A stretch of 64,000 bases of DNA from JAAXKN01 sp050259615 (GTDB lineage Bacteria; Bacteroidota; Ignavibacteria; Ignavibacteriales; SURF-24). The translations under genes and the position numbers were made by a program. The DNA lies in contig JBLNAZ010000241.1 in the NCBI GenBank assembly GCA_050259615.1, positions 1 to 64,000 of the forward strand, read 5' to 3'. How positions within the stretch are numbered: position 1 is the first letter of the stretch; each line of letters begins with the position of its first letter. The notes beneath the pieces are model-generated. The model searched no databases. It saw only the letters and a program-made list of their open reading frames with translations, and was not told the origin of the DNA. Shown here piece by piece: positions 54,217 to 61,119 of the stretch.

Positions 54217-55992
54217 TTAGTAGCGCGTGGGGCCGCGACCACGGCGGCGCCTCATGTTTCTAATGTAGCTTCGGGCCACCACTTCCTCGGCCTGGTGCTT
54301 ATGATATAAGGGCAGCCAGAGGGCGCAAATTATCATCATTGCTGCAGCCATGACCATATCGTCGTAGCACTTGACACCTTCGTCTTTGTCTTTACCCTGG
54401 GCGCACATTTGGTTTCCTGAACGAACAAAAGTCATGCACTGGCCCCAAAACTCACGGTCATAGTCTTCAAAAGTATGGTCACGAATCCATTCGTTCAGGT
54501 GGTCAATGTAGAACTTCTTGGCCTGGTTGTTAGAAGTCTTAGACCCAATCAAGGTTGAAGTAGTAGGAGTGCCCTTACCGTAGTCCTGGCGGTAGTACAT
54601 TGGCACACCCAGCTTGAAAGCTGTCGTTATAGTGGTAAGACCGTGGTTATTGGCCTCCGGGTTAAAGGTACACTGGCCTTTTAAGTACAGGTGCAGTTTA
54701 TAAATCTCTTCACCGAACTGGTCAGGGTCAAGGTGCCCGTGCCAGGTCATGCAGACTTTCATATCTCTTCGGTCTAAAACTCTGATTTCACTAAAGTCAT
54801 GCTGCTCCAAACCCTCTGCAACGTCGGCTCCTGCAGCAAACCTATGGGTATCACCCTCATATACTTCAAAGTCAGTCCAAATGGAGACAAAACCCCCCTG
54901 CATTTCAAAAAACTCAACTCCTTTGACCTCTCCTTTATCGGAGTATATATACTCCAAGTTCCCAGTTTTCAAAGGTTTACGGGCAGTATTGTAATTATGC
55001 TGCACGGTCATTTTATCAAACACGGGCCTACCTGAAACAACAAACGCTTCCACCGGGTCAGAAGGATATTCCTGTGCAAACATATCTTCATCACCGCCAA
55101 AAGAGGCTTTAACCTTGTAGCGCCTGAACTTTAAGTGTTCAAGCGTTGCACCTTTTTCCATTAGGAGCTTTTCTTTGGGTGTCATAGTCTGGATAAACAG
55201 GTTCTTTTCCGTAGCGGAAGTGAACTGTCTGGTATATTCGTCGTCCACAAGCCAGGAAATAAATATCGGTATGTAGTCCTCCCCTTCCTCCGTCGTTTCA
55301 TTAAGCATTGCAGACTGCCAGCGGTTATAATATTCTCCACCCACACCGTTTGCCGTGGTCTCTAAGACCACCAGGGAGTCTTCAATCTCCGGGACGCATT
55401 GAAGAAGACCTGTCAGAGTACCCTTTGCATCTGGCCAGAAGGCAACTTCCGTACAGTGGAGGTACTGTATGGTGGCAGAACGACCTACGTCTTCGTCATT
55501 GCCAGCAGTCAGGATTCTATTCTCCGACTCATGGGAGAGGATTAACTCTTTCTTGTTCGACGCTGTTACCTCCGGCTTCAAAATGTAGTCACGCCCGTCC
55601 AGCTTAATCCCTTTAGGCATATACTTGTAGTAACGCTTTGACATATTGAAGAGGTTGTCACTGGCTTCAAGAACGTGGCCAATGGTAACTGCCTTGCGGT
55701 TTTTCTTGCGTAAGATTTCCCAGTATATGATTGCCTGCCACAAAGTTGATATGCCTTTCTGCCTGGCCTTAAGGATTATAAACCTGGGAAGTTTATGGTG
55801 CTCTTTGGCCCACTTGTATTTTTCATACACAATCTTTTGGGTCGGGTTCATTACAAAATGAACTATCTCGCCTTTCTTATCGCGTATATACAGGAAATAC
55901 TTTGCAAAGAGTTCAAAGTCTTCGAGTATCTCGGCTATTGCCTCAATGTTCGGGTCGTCTTTCGAGTATAAGTCTTCTTGGATTTCTTTCAT
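54217..55992 (-). CDS. Terminase large subunit
   Basis: The 591-residue packaging motor starts at ATG 55992 after GTGGAG, giving an ATGA overlap with the preceding gene. The ATPase shows 'ILKARQKGISTLWQAI' (atypical Walker A, about 74-89) and 'IQYLHCTEVAFW' (Walker B with Glu near 182). The RNase H-like nuclease has 'FAAGADVAEGLEQHDFSEIR' with the expected Asp. The C-terminus is Arg-rich ('RNMRRRRGRGPTRY'). It pairs with the small subunit at 57556. Confidence 0.9.
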   Translation of the reverse strand: MKEIQEDLYSKDDPNIEAIAEILEDFELFAKYFLYIRDKKGEIVHFVMNPTQKIVYEKYKWAKEHHKLPRFIILKARQKGISTLWQAIIYWEILRKKNRKAVTIGHVLEASDNLFNMSKRYYKYMPKGIKLDGRDYILKPEVTASNKKELILSHESENRILTAGNDEDVGRSATIQYLHCTEVAFWPDAKGTLTGLLQCVPEIEDSLVVLETTANGVGGEYYNRWQSAMLNETTEEGEDYIPIFISWLVDDEYTRQFTSATEKNLFIQTMTPKEKLLMEKGATLEHLKFRRYKVKASFGGDEDMFAQEYPSDPVEAFVVSGRPVFDKMTVQHNYNTARKPLKTGNLEYIYSDKGEVKGVEFFEMQGGFVSIWTDFEVYEGDTHRFAAGADVAEGLEQHDFSEIRVLDRRDMKVCMTWHGHLDPDQFGEEIYKLHLYLKGQCTFNPEANNHGLTTITTAFKLGVPMYYRQDYGKGTPTTSTLIGSKTSNNQAKKFYIDHLNEWIRDHTFEDYDREFWGQCMTFVRSGNQMCAQGKDKDEGVKCYDDMVMAAAMMIICALWLPLYHKHQAEEVVARSYIRNMRRRRGRGPTRY

Positions 55993-56432
55993 AAGCTCCA
56001 CCCTGGATTAAGTTCTTCCCACTCTTCACGTAGCTTCTCGCCTTTGTCGGCCCCACCTTTGGTTAGTAAGTAGGGGTTGACCATGTACTTGCTCCGGCCT
56101 CGCCTGGTAATAAGGCACTTCGACGAAAGTTCACGCATGGCACGTTTCAAAGTTATATCCGAAACTTTAATGAGTCTTGCGAACTTCTCCCTGTCCTGAC
56201 CCGTAAAGGGAAGACAGTTATCGTAGTGCATTTTCTCTGACATGAAAAGCAGCAGCTTTAAGGCAGGAGCATTTAACTCGTAGGTTAGCACCCAGTAGCC
56301 CTGGTGCATTTTCGTAAAGTTGCGGTCAACCTTGATGTTATAGCTCACCGTCTTTGCAACCTGCTGCAACTCCCCGGTCTCTGTGTCCAGGCGTTCAGAT
56401 AAAACCTTAATGAACCCCTTACGGTTTGCCAT
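55989..56432 (-). CDS. RepL-like winged-helix protein (replication initiator or regulator)
   Basis: The 147-residue protein has 'NFTKMHQGYWVLTYELNAPA', a helix-turn-helix ('FARLIKVSDITLKRAMRELS') and a wing with 'LITRRGRSKYMVNPYLLTKG'. That order is typical of RepL-type plasmid initiators. Upstream lie four 17-bp palindromes (56513-56595) and an AT-rich tract. A role in starting phage DNA replication, or in repression, fits. It is coupled to the terminase gene (ATGA). The family link is by pattern only. Confidence 0.65.
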   Translation of the reverse strand: MANRKGFIKVLSERLDTETGELQQVAKTVSYNIKVDRNFTKMHQGYWVLTYELNAPALKLLLFMSEKMHYDNCLPFTGQDREKFARLIKVSDITLKRAMRELSSKCLITRRGRSKYMVNPYLLTKGGADKGEKLREEWEELNPGWSL

Positions 56433-56512
56433 GTAGTTTGAACTTAAATAATTAAAGTCTTCGCGCGTGCGCGTTATGTTATTATTATTTATTTATCTTA
56501 TTTATTTAATGG

Positions 56513-56595
56513 GTTGTCATTTTGACAACCGTCAGAGTTGTCATTTTGACAACCATAACGGTTGTCATTTTAACAACCGTTGTTATTTTGACAAC
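56513..56595. repeat. Four palindromic iteron/operator repeats
   Basis: GTTGTCATTTTGACAAC (7-3-7 palindrome) occurs at 56513-56529 and 56537-56553. It recurs as GTTGTCATTTTAACAAC at 56561-56577 and GTTGTTATTTTGACAAC at 56579-56595. The first three are spaced by exactly 24 bp and the last by 18 bp. The AT-rich stretch 56474-56510 next to them could unwind. A GC-rich CGCGCGTGCGCG follows at 56462-56473. Binding by the RepL-like protein encoded just downstream is likely. Confidence 0.85.
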
Positions 56596-56609
56596 AGTTC
56601 ACCTGTTCA

Positions 56610-56855
56610 CTACTTCGGCATTTTTGGGGTTAAGATACCCTTATCAAAATCCTTCTTGCAGTCGAAGCCGCAGAACATTCTACCAGCAGAATCCATATAA
56701 ACTCGGCTGGCTTCAAGGAGTCTGGCCAGGCAGGACTCGCAGTATTCGTAGCCCCGGCGACCCATGTAGATTTCTTTTGTGCGGTGGTACTCCGGCAGGT
56801 CGTTAAGGCTTAAGGTTTTGGATAAAGAAACGTAGGGGTTGTCTTCAATTTTCAT
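56610..56855 (-). CDS. Small Cys-rich phage protein
   Basis: The 81-residue protein has two Cys pairs ('YEYCESCLARLLEASR' and 'RMFCGFDCKKDFDKG'), consistent with a zinc ribbon or treble clef. It lies between the iterons and small genes of the same strand. Function is unknown. Confidence 0.6.
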   Translation of the reverse strand: MKIEDNPYVSLSKTLSLNDLPEYHRTKEIYMGRRGYEYCESCLARLLEASRVYMDSAGRMFCGFDCKKDFDKGILTPKMPK

Positions 56856-56861
56856 GGCTAT

Positions 56862-57092
56862 TCACTTGTAATAGTTGAGTAAAAATTCGTTTAGTTTTTC
56901 GACCGTCTCAAAGACAAAAGGGATTGCAGGTATGTCAGCCACACGGTCAAAGGCTTTCTGCACTTTATCCTGCAATGGCTCCTGTTCTGTGACATAAAAT
57001 CCATTCTGTGCAATCTGTATCAGCAAATCTTTCGGGGGCTTCTTAGCACTATTCTTAGCCCCTTTTTCCCAGGTGTACTCTTCGTTTTTCAT
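56862..57092 (-). CDS. Small phage hypothetical protein
   Basis: ATG 57092 follows GAGGAC at good spacing and is preferred to ATG 57107. The 76-residue product ('MKNEEYTWEKGAKNSAKKPP', 'AIPFVFETVEKLNEFLLNYYK') is charged and helical. No family is recognised. Confidence 0.55.
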   Translation of the reverse strand: MKNEEYTWEKGAKNSAKKPPKDLLIQIAQNGFYVTEQEPLQDKVQKAFDRVADIPAIPFVFETVEKLNEFLLNYYK

Positions 57093-57099
57093 AGCGTCC

Positions 57100-57282
57100 T
57101 CACTCATAAATCCGTCCGTCGGAAGTCATAAAACTCCACGATTTTATATAGTCTTCGCCGCCACGGGTCTTGGCCCAGTGCGGTATCTCAATTACCTCGT
57201 CTTCGTAAATGGTAAAAGTGGATTTCCTATACAGGAAAATGCCCACTCCTAAGAAAGCCAGAGCACCATAAATCCATTTCAT
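57100..57282 (-). CDS. Small membrane-anchored phage protein
   Basis: The 60-residue protein has one N-terminal membrane helix ('WIYGALAFLGVGIFLYRKS') and a polar tail ('EIPHWAKTRGGEDYIKSW'). It is the first gene after the operator region at 57364, so it may be made early from a regulated promoter. Confidence 0.55.
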   Translation of the reverse strand: MKWIYGALAFLGVGIFLYRKSTFTIYEDEVIEIPHWAKTRGGEDYIKSWSFMTSDGRIYE

Positions 57283-57363
57283 TTTTTACCTCAAAACAGC
57301 CAACTAAAGAATTAGTTAGAATCGCTTTAAGTTCGAAAGAATTAGGTCAAAAAACATGAGTTT

Positions 57364-57414
57364 GGGTACATACATGATACCTTAAGGGTACATACATGAT
57401 ACCTTAAGGTATCA
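57364..57414. promoter_or_regulatory. Operator region with two 22-bp direct repeats and an 18-bp palindrome
   Basis: A 22-bp repeat beginning GGGTACATACATGATACC lies at 57364-57385 and 57386-57407. The second copy runs into the perfect palindrome TGATACCTTAAGGTATCA (57397-57414). A further inverted repeat AGTGCC/GGCACT sits at 57434-57451. The rest of 57283-57555 has no convincing gene. Repressor binding ahead of the small leftward genes is the likely role. Confidence 0.6.
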
Positions 57415-57555
57415 CCAGTGTACCCCATTTTTTAGTGCCCTAATTGGCACTCTGGCCAATAAAATCAGTATCAGAACAGGTGTCGAATGTCGGTTGATTT
57501 TCTCTTTCATTCTTATATTTTACAAAACGCATAAATTAGGGCATCATAGAATACC

Positions 57556-58146
57556 CTATTCTTCTTCTGTTTTAGGGCTCGGAAGAGCCCTGACTTCCTG
57601 GTCTTCTATGATACTGGATTCAGCAATTTCTGTAGCCTCTAACTTCACTTTTCTCCTGGACTTTAATTCCTTGATTTCATCAGCATTGATGAATACTGCA
57701 GTAGTCGAAACTTCCTTCTTGTCCAGGTAGTTTTCGAAGTGGTTCTTTAAGATGAAGATTCCACCAACTACCTGCAGGCTCCCGGTTAAAGTGCCTTCGA
57801 CAATCCTTTCCTCGCAGACCTGCTTTGCCATTTCAAACATTTTCCCGAACTTGACATTAACATCAGCATAATGCTTCATGGTCTTGTGCGCTACGCCTAA
57901 GTAATTGGCCAGGCCCACCATTGTAGGAGGTTTCTTCTCTAAGGTTTTAAGTTCAAAGTAGTCCTTCATCTGGTTCTGCAGTTGAACTAAGGACTGGTCT
58001 GATAGACGGGCACGATACATTGGTCTTCTTCGAAGGGCATCAATACGTTCCATTCTAAGCTGTTCTCGTTTGGCTACAGTCATATCTGCTTCCTGGGGCT
58101 GTACTACAACTGCACTGTCTTCAAGTTCTTTATTCTTCCTGGCCAT
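57556..58146 (-). CDS. Terminase small subunit
   Basis: The 196-residue protein has the DNA-recognition helix region 'PTMVGLANYLGVAHKTMKHY'. It then has 'CEERIVEGTLTGSLQVVGGI' and 'FILKNHFENY', the pattern of gp3-like small terminases. It starts just after a late promoter (58162). The packaging site should lie near it, possibly in the 58205-58834 intergenic region. Confidence 0.75.
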   Translation of the reverse strand: MARKNKELEDSAVVVQPQEADMTVAKREQLRMERIDALRRRPMYRARLSDQSLVQLQNQMKDYFELKTLEKKPPTMVGLANYLGVAHKTMKHYADVNVKFGKMFEMAKQVCEERIVEGTLTGSLQVVGGIFILKNHFENYLDKKEVSTTAVFINADEIKELKSRRKVKLEATEIAESSIIEDQEVRALPSPKTEEE

Positions 58147-58161
58147 ACGAATCTCGTTTTA

Positions 58162-58204
58162 ATGCCACAAGATACTAAGAAGGTGGTCTTTTGCGCTATA
58201 CTTC
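58162..58204 (-). promoter_or_regulatory. Putative phage late promoter, copy 1
   Basis: The minus strand reads GAAGTATAGCGCAAAAG, then CTTCTTAGTATCTTGTGGC, 15 bases before the terminase small subunit start. It shares the GAAGT-TA-GCGCAAAA block and TTAGTAT block with the copies at 54172, 51515 and 33330. Confidence 0.55.
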
Positions 58205-58628
58205 AAAATATCAATACAGTACAAGTTTATATTTATTGCTCTATATTGACCAGGAGTAAACCTTTACACCAGATTTAATGTAGTATAAGCCCATTGGTGA
58301 GCCCTTAGAGCCCTTTTTATTTTACCCAAAAATTTTCTGGATAAGGATTGGATAAAGGGTCTCCAAAATTGGGTAATGTTGTCTCTATGGGGTTGGCGCA
58401 GGCTTATGCCGGGCGCGATAACGGGCGACTTCGGCATACCCCTCCCCTTCGTCTGAAAAGTAGTACCTTTCCATTTAACGAGTATATCCAGCAGCTTTGC
58501 AGCATGGAAAATGACCCATGAGTCAGATTTTTTTGTCCATGGACGATTTAAGGCATGGGCTAATTCCCCTCTATACCAATCAGTATATCAATAATGCGAA
58601 AATAAGCTAAATTCAATACATTTCATTT
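58205..58628. other. Intergenic control region between late and early genes
   Basis: No ORF is supported here. It contains a GC-rich dyad TATGCCG/CGGCATA (58405-58411, 58432-58438) with an internal GGGCGCG-type loop, and the palindrome GTCCATGGAC (58535-58544). TATCAATA-like motifs recur near 58207, 58242 (inverse) and 58584, and again at 59222. Divergent transcription starts here. It is also the best place for the packaging site next to the terminase small subunit. Confidence 0.5.
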
Positions 58629-58652
58629 AGTAATTGCTATAATGTACAATTA
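58629..58652 (+). promoter_or_regulatory. Early promoter, upstream copy
   Basis: AGTAATTGCTATAATGTAC contains an extended -10 (TGCTATAAT at 58635-58643). Nearly the same 24-base block recurs at 58742. Confidence 0.55.
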
Positions 58653-58741
58653 TCAAAGGCAATAACACCAAAATACAATACTCATATATAGTATATTTAT
58701 TGCGTTTATGGTCTCTAATGTGCATTTGTTTCGGTATTGCG

Positions 58742-58765
58742 AGTAATTGCTATTATGTTAAATTA
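58742..58765 (+). promoter_or_regulatory. Early promoter, downstream copy
   Basis: AGTAATTGCTATTATGTTA repeats the block at 58629, again with an extended -10 (TGCTATTAT, 58748-58756), 78 bases before the first early gene. No good -35 is seen, as expected for extended -10 promoters. Confidence 0.55.
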
Positions 58766-58834
58766 CACTATGAAAGCAAATATGATTTGGTTCTTTACAT
58801 ATTGATTTTAAGCCAAAAACAAGGCAAAGGAGCA

Positions 58835-59221
58835 ATGAACATGGAAACCGAAGGCAATTTAGCACTAAGTAATTATGGCAGCAATAGCGGCCTATTTAAC
58901 GCCCAGAAATTCACTTTATACCGTCTCTATTTTGGTACTAATATCGGACTGGATAAGGTAATTCCGGCAGATGAATTGAATCTATTTATTGAATCTACAG
59001 TAAGCAAATTCTTCCCTTTCGGCTGCACGATATTGCGCGGCACTGGCCAATGGTTAGGAGAAACCGGAATAGTTAAGGAAGGCAACTGGATTTTAGAAAT
59101 CTTTTCAATGACGCCCGACGAGACCGAAGAGAAGCTATTCAAAATTTCCGAGCTCTACAAGTTTATGTTTAAGCAGGAAGCCGTGTTATTTATGAAATCA
59201 GAAGTTTTAGCAAGTTTTTGA
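58835..59221 (+). CDS. DUF3574-like protein, first early gene
   Basis: ATG 58835 behind AAAGGAG is the start, giving 128 residues. A longer frame without a ribosome site runs upstream. 'FTLYRLYFGTNIGLDKVIPA', 'FFPFGCTILRGTGQWLGETG' and 'YKFMFKQEAVLFMKSEV' match the three conserved blocks of DUF3574 (LyFG, FPdGlTv...GqW and F.QeSVL). Bacterial DUF3574 proteins are mostly secreted, but this one has no signal peptide. Function is unknown. Confidence 0.65.
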   Translation: MNMETEGNLALSNYGSNSGLFNAQKFTLYRLYFGTNIGLDKVIPADELNLFIESTVSKFFPFGCTILRGTGQWLGETGIVKEGNWILEIFSMTPDETEEKLFKISELYKFMFKQEAVLFMKSEVLASF

Positions 59222-59244
59222 TATATCAATATAGCACAATGAAC

Positions 59245-59264
59245 GGCCAGCCGGAAGACTGGCC
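59245..59264 (+). repeat. Intercistronic hairpin
   Basis: GGCCAG (59245-59250) and CTGGCC (59259-59264) form a stem with an 8-base loop in the 63-base gap before the next gene. There is no T-tract, so it is not a terminator. It could protect or regulate the mRNA. Confidence 0.4.
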
Positions 59265-59284
59265 AAATATAAGGAAGGCATAAG

Positions 59285-59533
59285 ATGAACGCACCAAGAA
59301 TAAGAACCGACAGCAATTTTACCCGTTTAGAGCTTAACAGCTTGACACTGTTCTACAGCTATGAAACAATTATTGGATTCCATACACCGGAAACAGGCAT
59401 GGTAATAAGTGAAAACGTATGGAGTCAGACCACAGGAAAGCATCTTAACAGACTTGGAGACAAAAAAGACCGCATACCCTATGACGAATTCCAAGAGAAA
59501 TTAGACCAAGTGCTGCACGTTGAGACCTTATAA
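59285..59533 (+). CDS. Small early phage protein
   Basis: The 82-residue protein ('MNAPRIRTDSNFTRLELNSL', 'TLFYSYETIIGFHTPETGMV', 'YDEFQEKLDQVL') has a strong ribosome site (AAGGAAGG). Its 'YETIIGFHTPETG' resembles small proteins common in phage early regions. Function is unknown. A hammerhead-like RNA starts three bases after its stop codon. Confidence 0.6.
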   Translation: MNAPRIRTDSNFTRLELNSLTLFYSYETIIGFHTPETGMVISENVWSQTTGKHLNRLGDKKDRIPYDEFQEKLDQVLHVETL

Positions 59534-59535
59534 GA

Positions 59536-59593
59536 GCTTAACCGAAGAGGCTTAAATCAGCCGAAACTCCGCCATGAGCGCGGAGTCTTAAGC
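59536..59593 (+). ncRNA. Type I hammerhead ribozyme, copy A
   Basis: Every stem of a hammerhead can be drawn. Stem I is GCTTAA (59536-59541) with TTAAGC (59588-59593). The core CCGAAGA is at 59542-59548. Stem II is GGCT/AGCC (59549-59552, 59559-59562) with loop TAAATC. GAA (59563-59565) follows. Stem III is ACTCCGC/GCGGAGT (59566-59572, 59580-59586) with loop CATGAGC, then C at 59587. The consensus core is CUGANGA...GAAA...UH; here only U4 is replaced by C. Cleavage is predicted after 59587. Stems II and III are closed and stem I is open, so it is type I. It lies between the stop of one early gene and the ribosome site of the RadC-like gene. Confidence 0.85.
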
Positions 59594-59617
59594 CACAAAA
59601 TAAGGAGGACATGAGCA

Positions 59618-60232
59618 ATGGCACACGATTTTATGACAGACCCCGATTTTTTGGAGCTTTTCCCTGAACTTAAACAGGCAGCCCCAGCCGTAGAAACGCC
59701 AGCAGCCGTAAAGAATGCAGCCGCGCACGCGAAGCAGGCACGACACACAGCTAAAAAAGAAAGAGAAGACCGCCACACAGAACAGGCCATGAAAACAATC
59801 CAATGGAAATTCAAAGATGCTTTATCGGAATACCCCGAAATTAGGCACTTAAACACCATGAAAGTACACGGCCCGAAGGATATAGCTGATAATTTCAGAT
59901 TCCTAATTGACCATGAGACCGTTGAACATTTTATAGTTTTTTGGTTGAGCTCCGGTAATAAGGTAATCGGTTACGAGATTGTTTCAACTGGCAACCTGAA
60001 TTCAAGTATAGTACACCCCCGTGAAGTATTCCGTGGAGCAATAGTAGCATCTTGCGCCAATATAATTTTAATGCACAACCACCCCAGCGGCAACGTGGAA
60101 CCCAGCCCCGAAGACGTATCAATTACAAAGCGAATAGTAGAAGCCGGAAAGCTATTAGACATTCATGTTTTTGACCATATAATCGTAACCAATGACAGCT
60201 ATCTATCATTCACAGAAGAAAGACTTATATAA
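59618..60232 (+). CDS. RadC-family JAB-domain protein
   Basis: The 204-residue protein has a charged N-terminal half. The C-terminal JAB/MPN domain has the metal motif 'HNHPSGNVEPSPEDVSITKR' (H-x-H-x7-S-x2-D), with 'LSSGNKVIGYEIVSTGNLNS' and 'VFDHIIVTNDSYLSF', as in RadC proteins. Phage and mobile-element RadC proteins are often linked to anti-restriction or DNA transactions, but the activity is unknown. The N-terminal HhH of chromosomal RadC is missing. It is the first gene downstream of ribozyme A. Confidence 0.85.
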   Translation: MAHDFMTDPDFLELFPELKQAAPAVETPAAVKNAAAHAKQARHTAKKEREDRHTEQAMKTIQWKFKDALSEYPEIRHLNTMKVHGPKDIADNFRFLIDHETVEHFIVFWLSSGNKVIGYEIVSTGNLNSSIVHPREVFRGAIVASCANIILMHNHPSGNVEPSPEDVSITKRIVEAGKLLDIHVFDHIIVTNDSYLSFTEERLI

Positions 60233-60247
60233 AGGAGGCATGAGAAA

Positions 60248-60550
60248 ATGAGAGCAGAATTTATGCTTTTCACGATTGAAATGACACGCAAACAGGCAGA
60301 ATATACCGCCCATAGAGGCGAATGTCTGCCCCAAGTGCAGGAACTATTGCAGGATTCTAAAATTAAGCGCCAGCTTAAAAAAATATCTGATGACGACTTA
60401 AAAGAAGAGCTTGACCAATACGGAGCATGGAGCGACGAGGAACTTTCAGACCGCGCAGACAACGAAGAACGCATAATATGGCTGGCCGCAGGTCATATCC
60501 TTGACCAAATAGAAGACCCCGACTATCATTTTTCAGCAGGAGGCAAATAA
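60248..60550 (+). CDS. Small early phage protein, acidic
   Basis: The 100-residue protein ('MRAEFMLFTIEMTRKQAEYT', 'KISDDDLKEELDQYGAWSDE', 'LAAGHILDQIEDPDYHF') is helical and acidic, with AAGGAGG before the start. No family is recognised. Confidence 0.6.
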   Translation: MRAEFMLFTIEMTRKQAEYTAHRGECLPQVQELLQDSKIKRQLKKISDDDLKEELDQYGAWSDEELSDRADNEERIIWLAAGHILDQIEDPDYHFSAGGK

Positions 60551-60551
60551 A

Positions 60552-60821
60552 ATGGCACAGATTCCATATACCACAGTAAAAAAATCGGCCAATGGCCAAA
60601 ACTGGATTGTAAGCAATAGACCTTTACAGAGTAATGAAATATCGGACTTGCTGGAAACAATAATAGAATCAGATGAAACTTGCTCCGGTGAAATCCAGCT
60701 TTATTGCTCAAATGAGACATGGAAGGAAGCTCTAAGCTGGACTTTTGGCAATAGCAGCCTTGACACCTTCATTGATACAGTAAGAACCCTTGAAAACAAA
60801 CACAGAATAATAAAGCTATAA
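60552..60821 (+). CDS. Small early phage protein
   Basis: The 89-residue protein ('MAQIPYTTVKKSANGQNWIV', 'SNETWKEALSWTFGNSSLDT') starts two bases after the previous stop and uses the AGGAGGCAAATAA ribosome site. It is soluble and of unknown family. Confidence 0.6.
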   Translation: MAQIPYTTVKKSANGQNWIVSNRPLQSNEISDLLETIIESDETCSGEIQLYCSNETWKEALSWTFGNSSLDTFIDTVRTLENKHRIIKL

Positions 60822-60839
60822 AGGAGGCATAAGAAAGCA

Positions 60840-61079
60840 ATGGGAGAAAATGAATTCATAAACGTAATGATTGAGCACCTTGAAGTTTTAATCTTTCAGA
60901 ACCGCTTAAAAGAATACTCCCCCCGAAGAGACGAGTATATGAAGCGCCTTGAAACTATAAACGCCAAGTGCATTAAAGGCCAGCATAACTTTGCAAGACC
61001 TATTGACCCCTTCACGGGAGCACCCAAGCTATACCAGTATTGTATTGTATGTGAATTCGTAATAAAGGATAACAAATAA
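60840..61079 (+). CDS. Small early phage protein with C-terminal Cys pair
   Basis: The 79-residue protein has a helical start and a C-terminal 'CIKGQHNFARPIDPFTGAPK' followed by 'YQYCIVCEFVIK', which may form a zinc site. AAGGAGG lies upstream. Function is unknown. Confidence 0.6.
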   Translation: MGENEFINVMIEHLEVLIFQNRLKEYSPRRDEYMKRLETINAKCIKGQHNFARPIDPFTGAPKLYQYCIVCEFVIKDNK

Positions 61080-61119
61080 TTTTTAAGCCACCTTCATAAA
61101 CAACATAAGGAACAGAACA

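Noticed and set aside
56513..56595. The four repeats as a CRISPR array
   Set aside because: Units are 17-bp palindromes with only 1-7 bases between them; there are no spacers of 30 bases and no cas genes.
57434..57451. AGTGCC/GGCACT hairpin as a terminator
   Set aside because: The T-tract is on the wrong side for both strands, so it is listed only as part of the operator region.
57410..57510. 32-aa minus-strand ORF beginning MKEKINRHSTP
   Set aside because: No ribosome site, overlaps the operator palindromes and inverted repeat, and no coupling to neighbours.
60386..60395. CTGATGA in an early gene as a hammerhead core
   Set aside because: It lies in a coding region and no GAAA, stem II or stem III follows.
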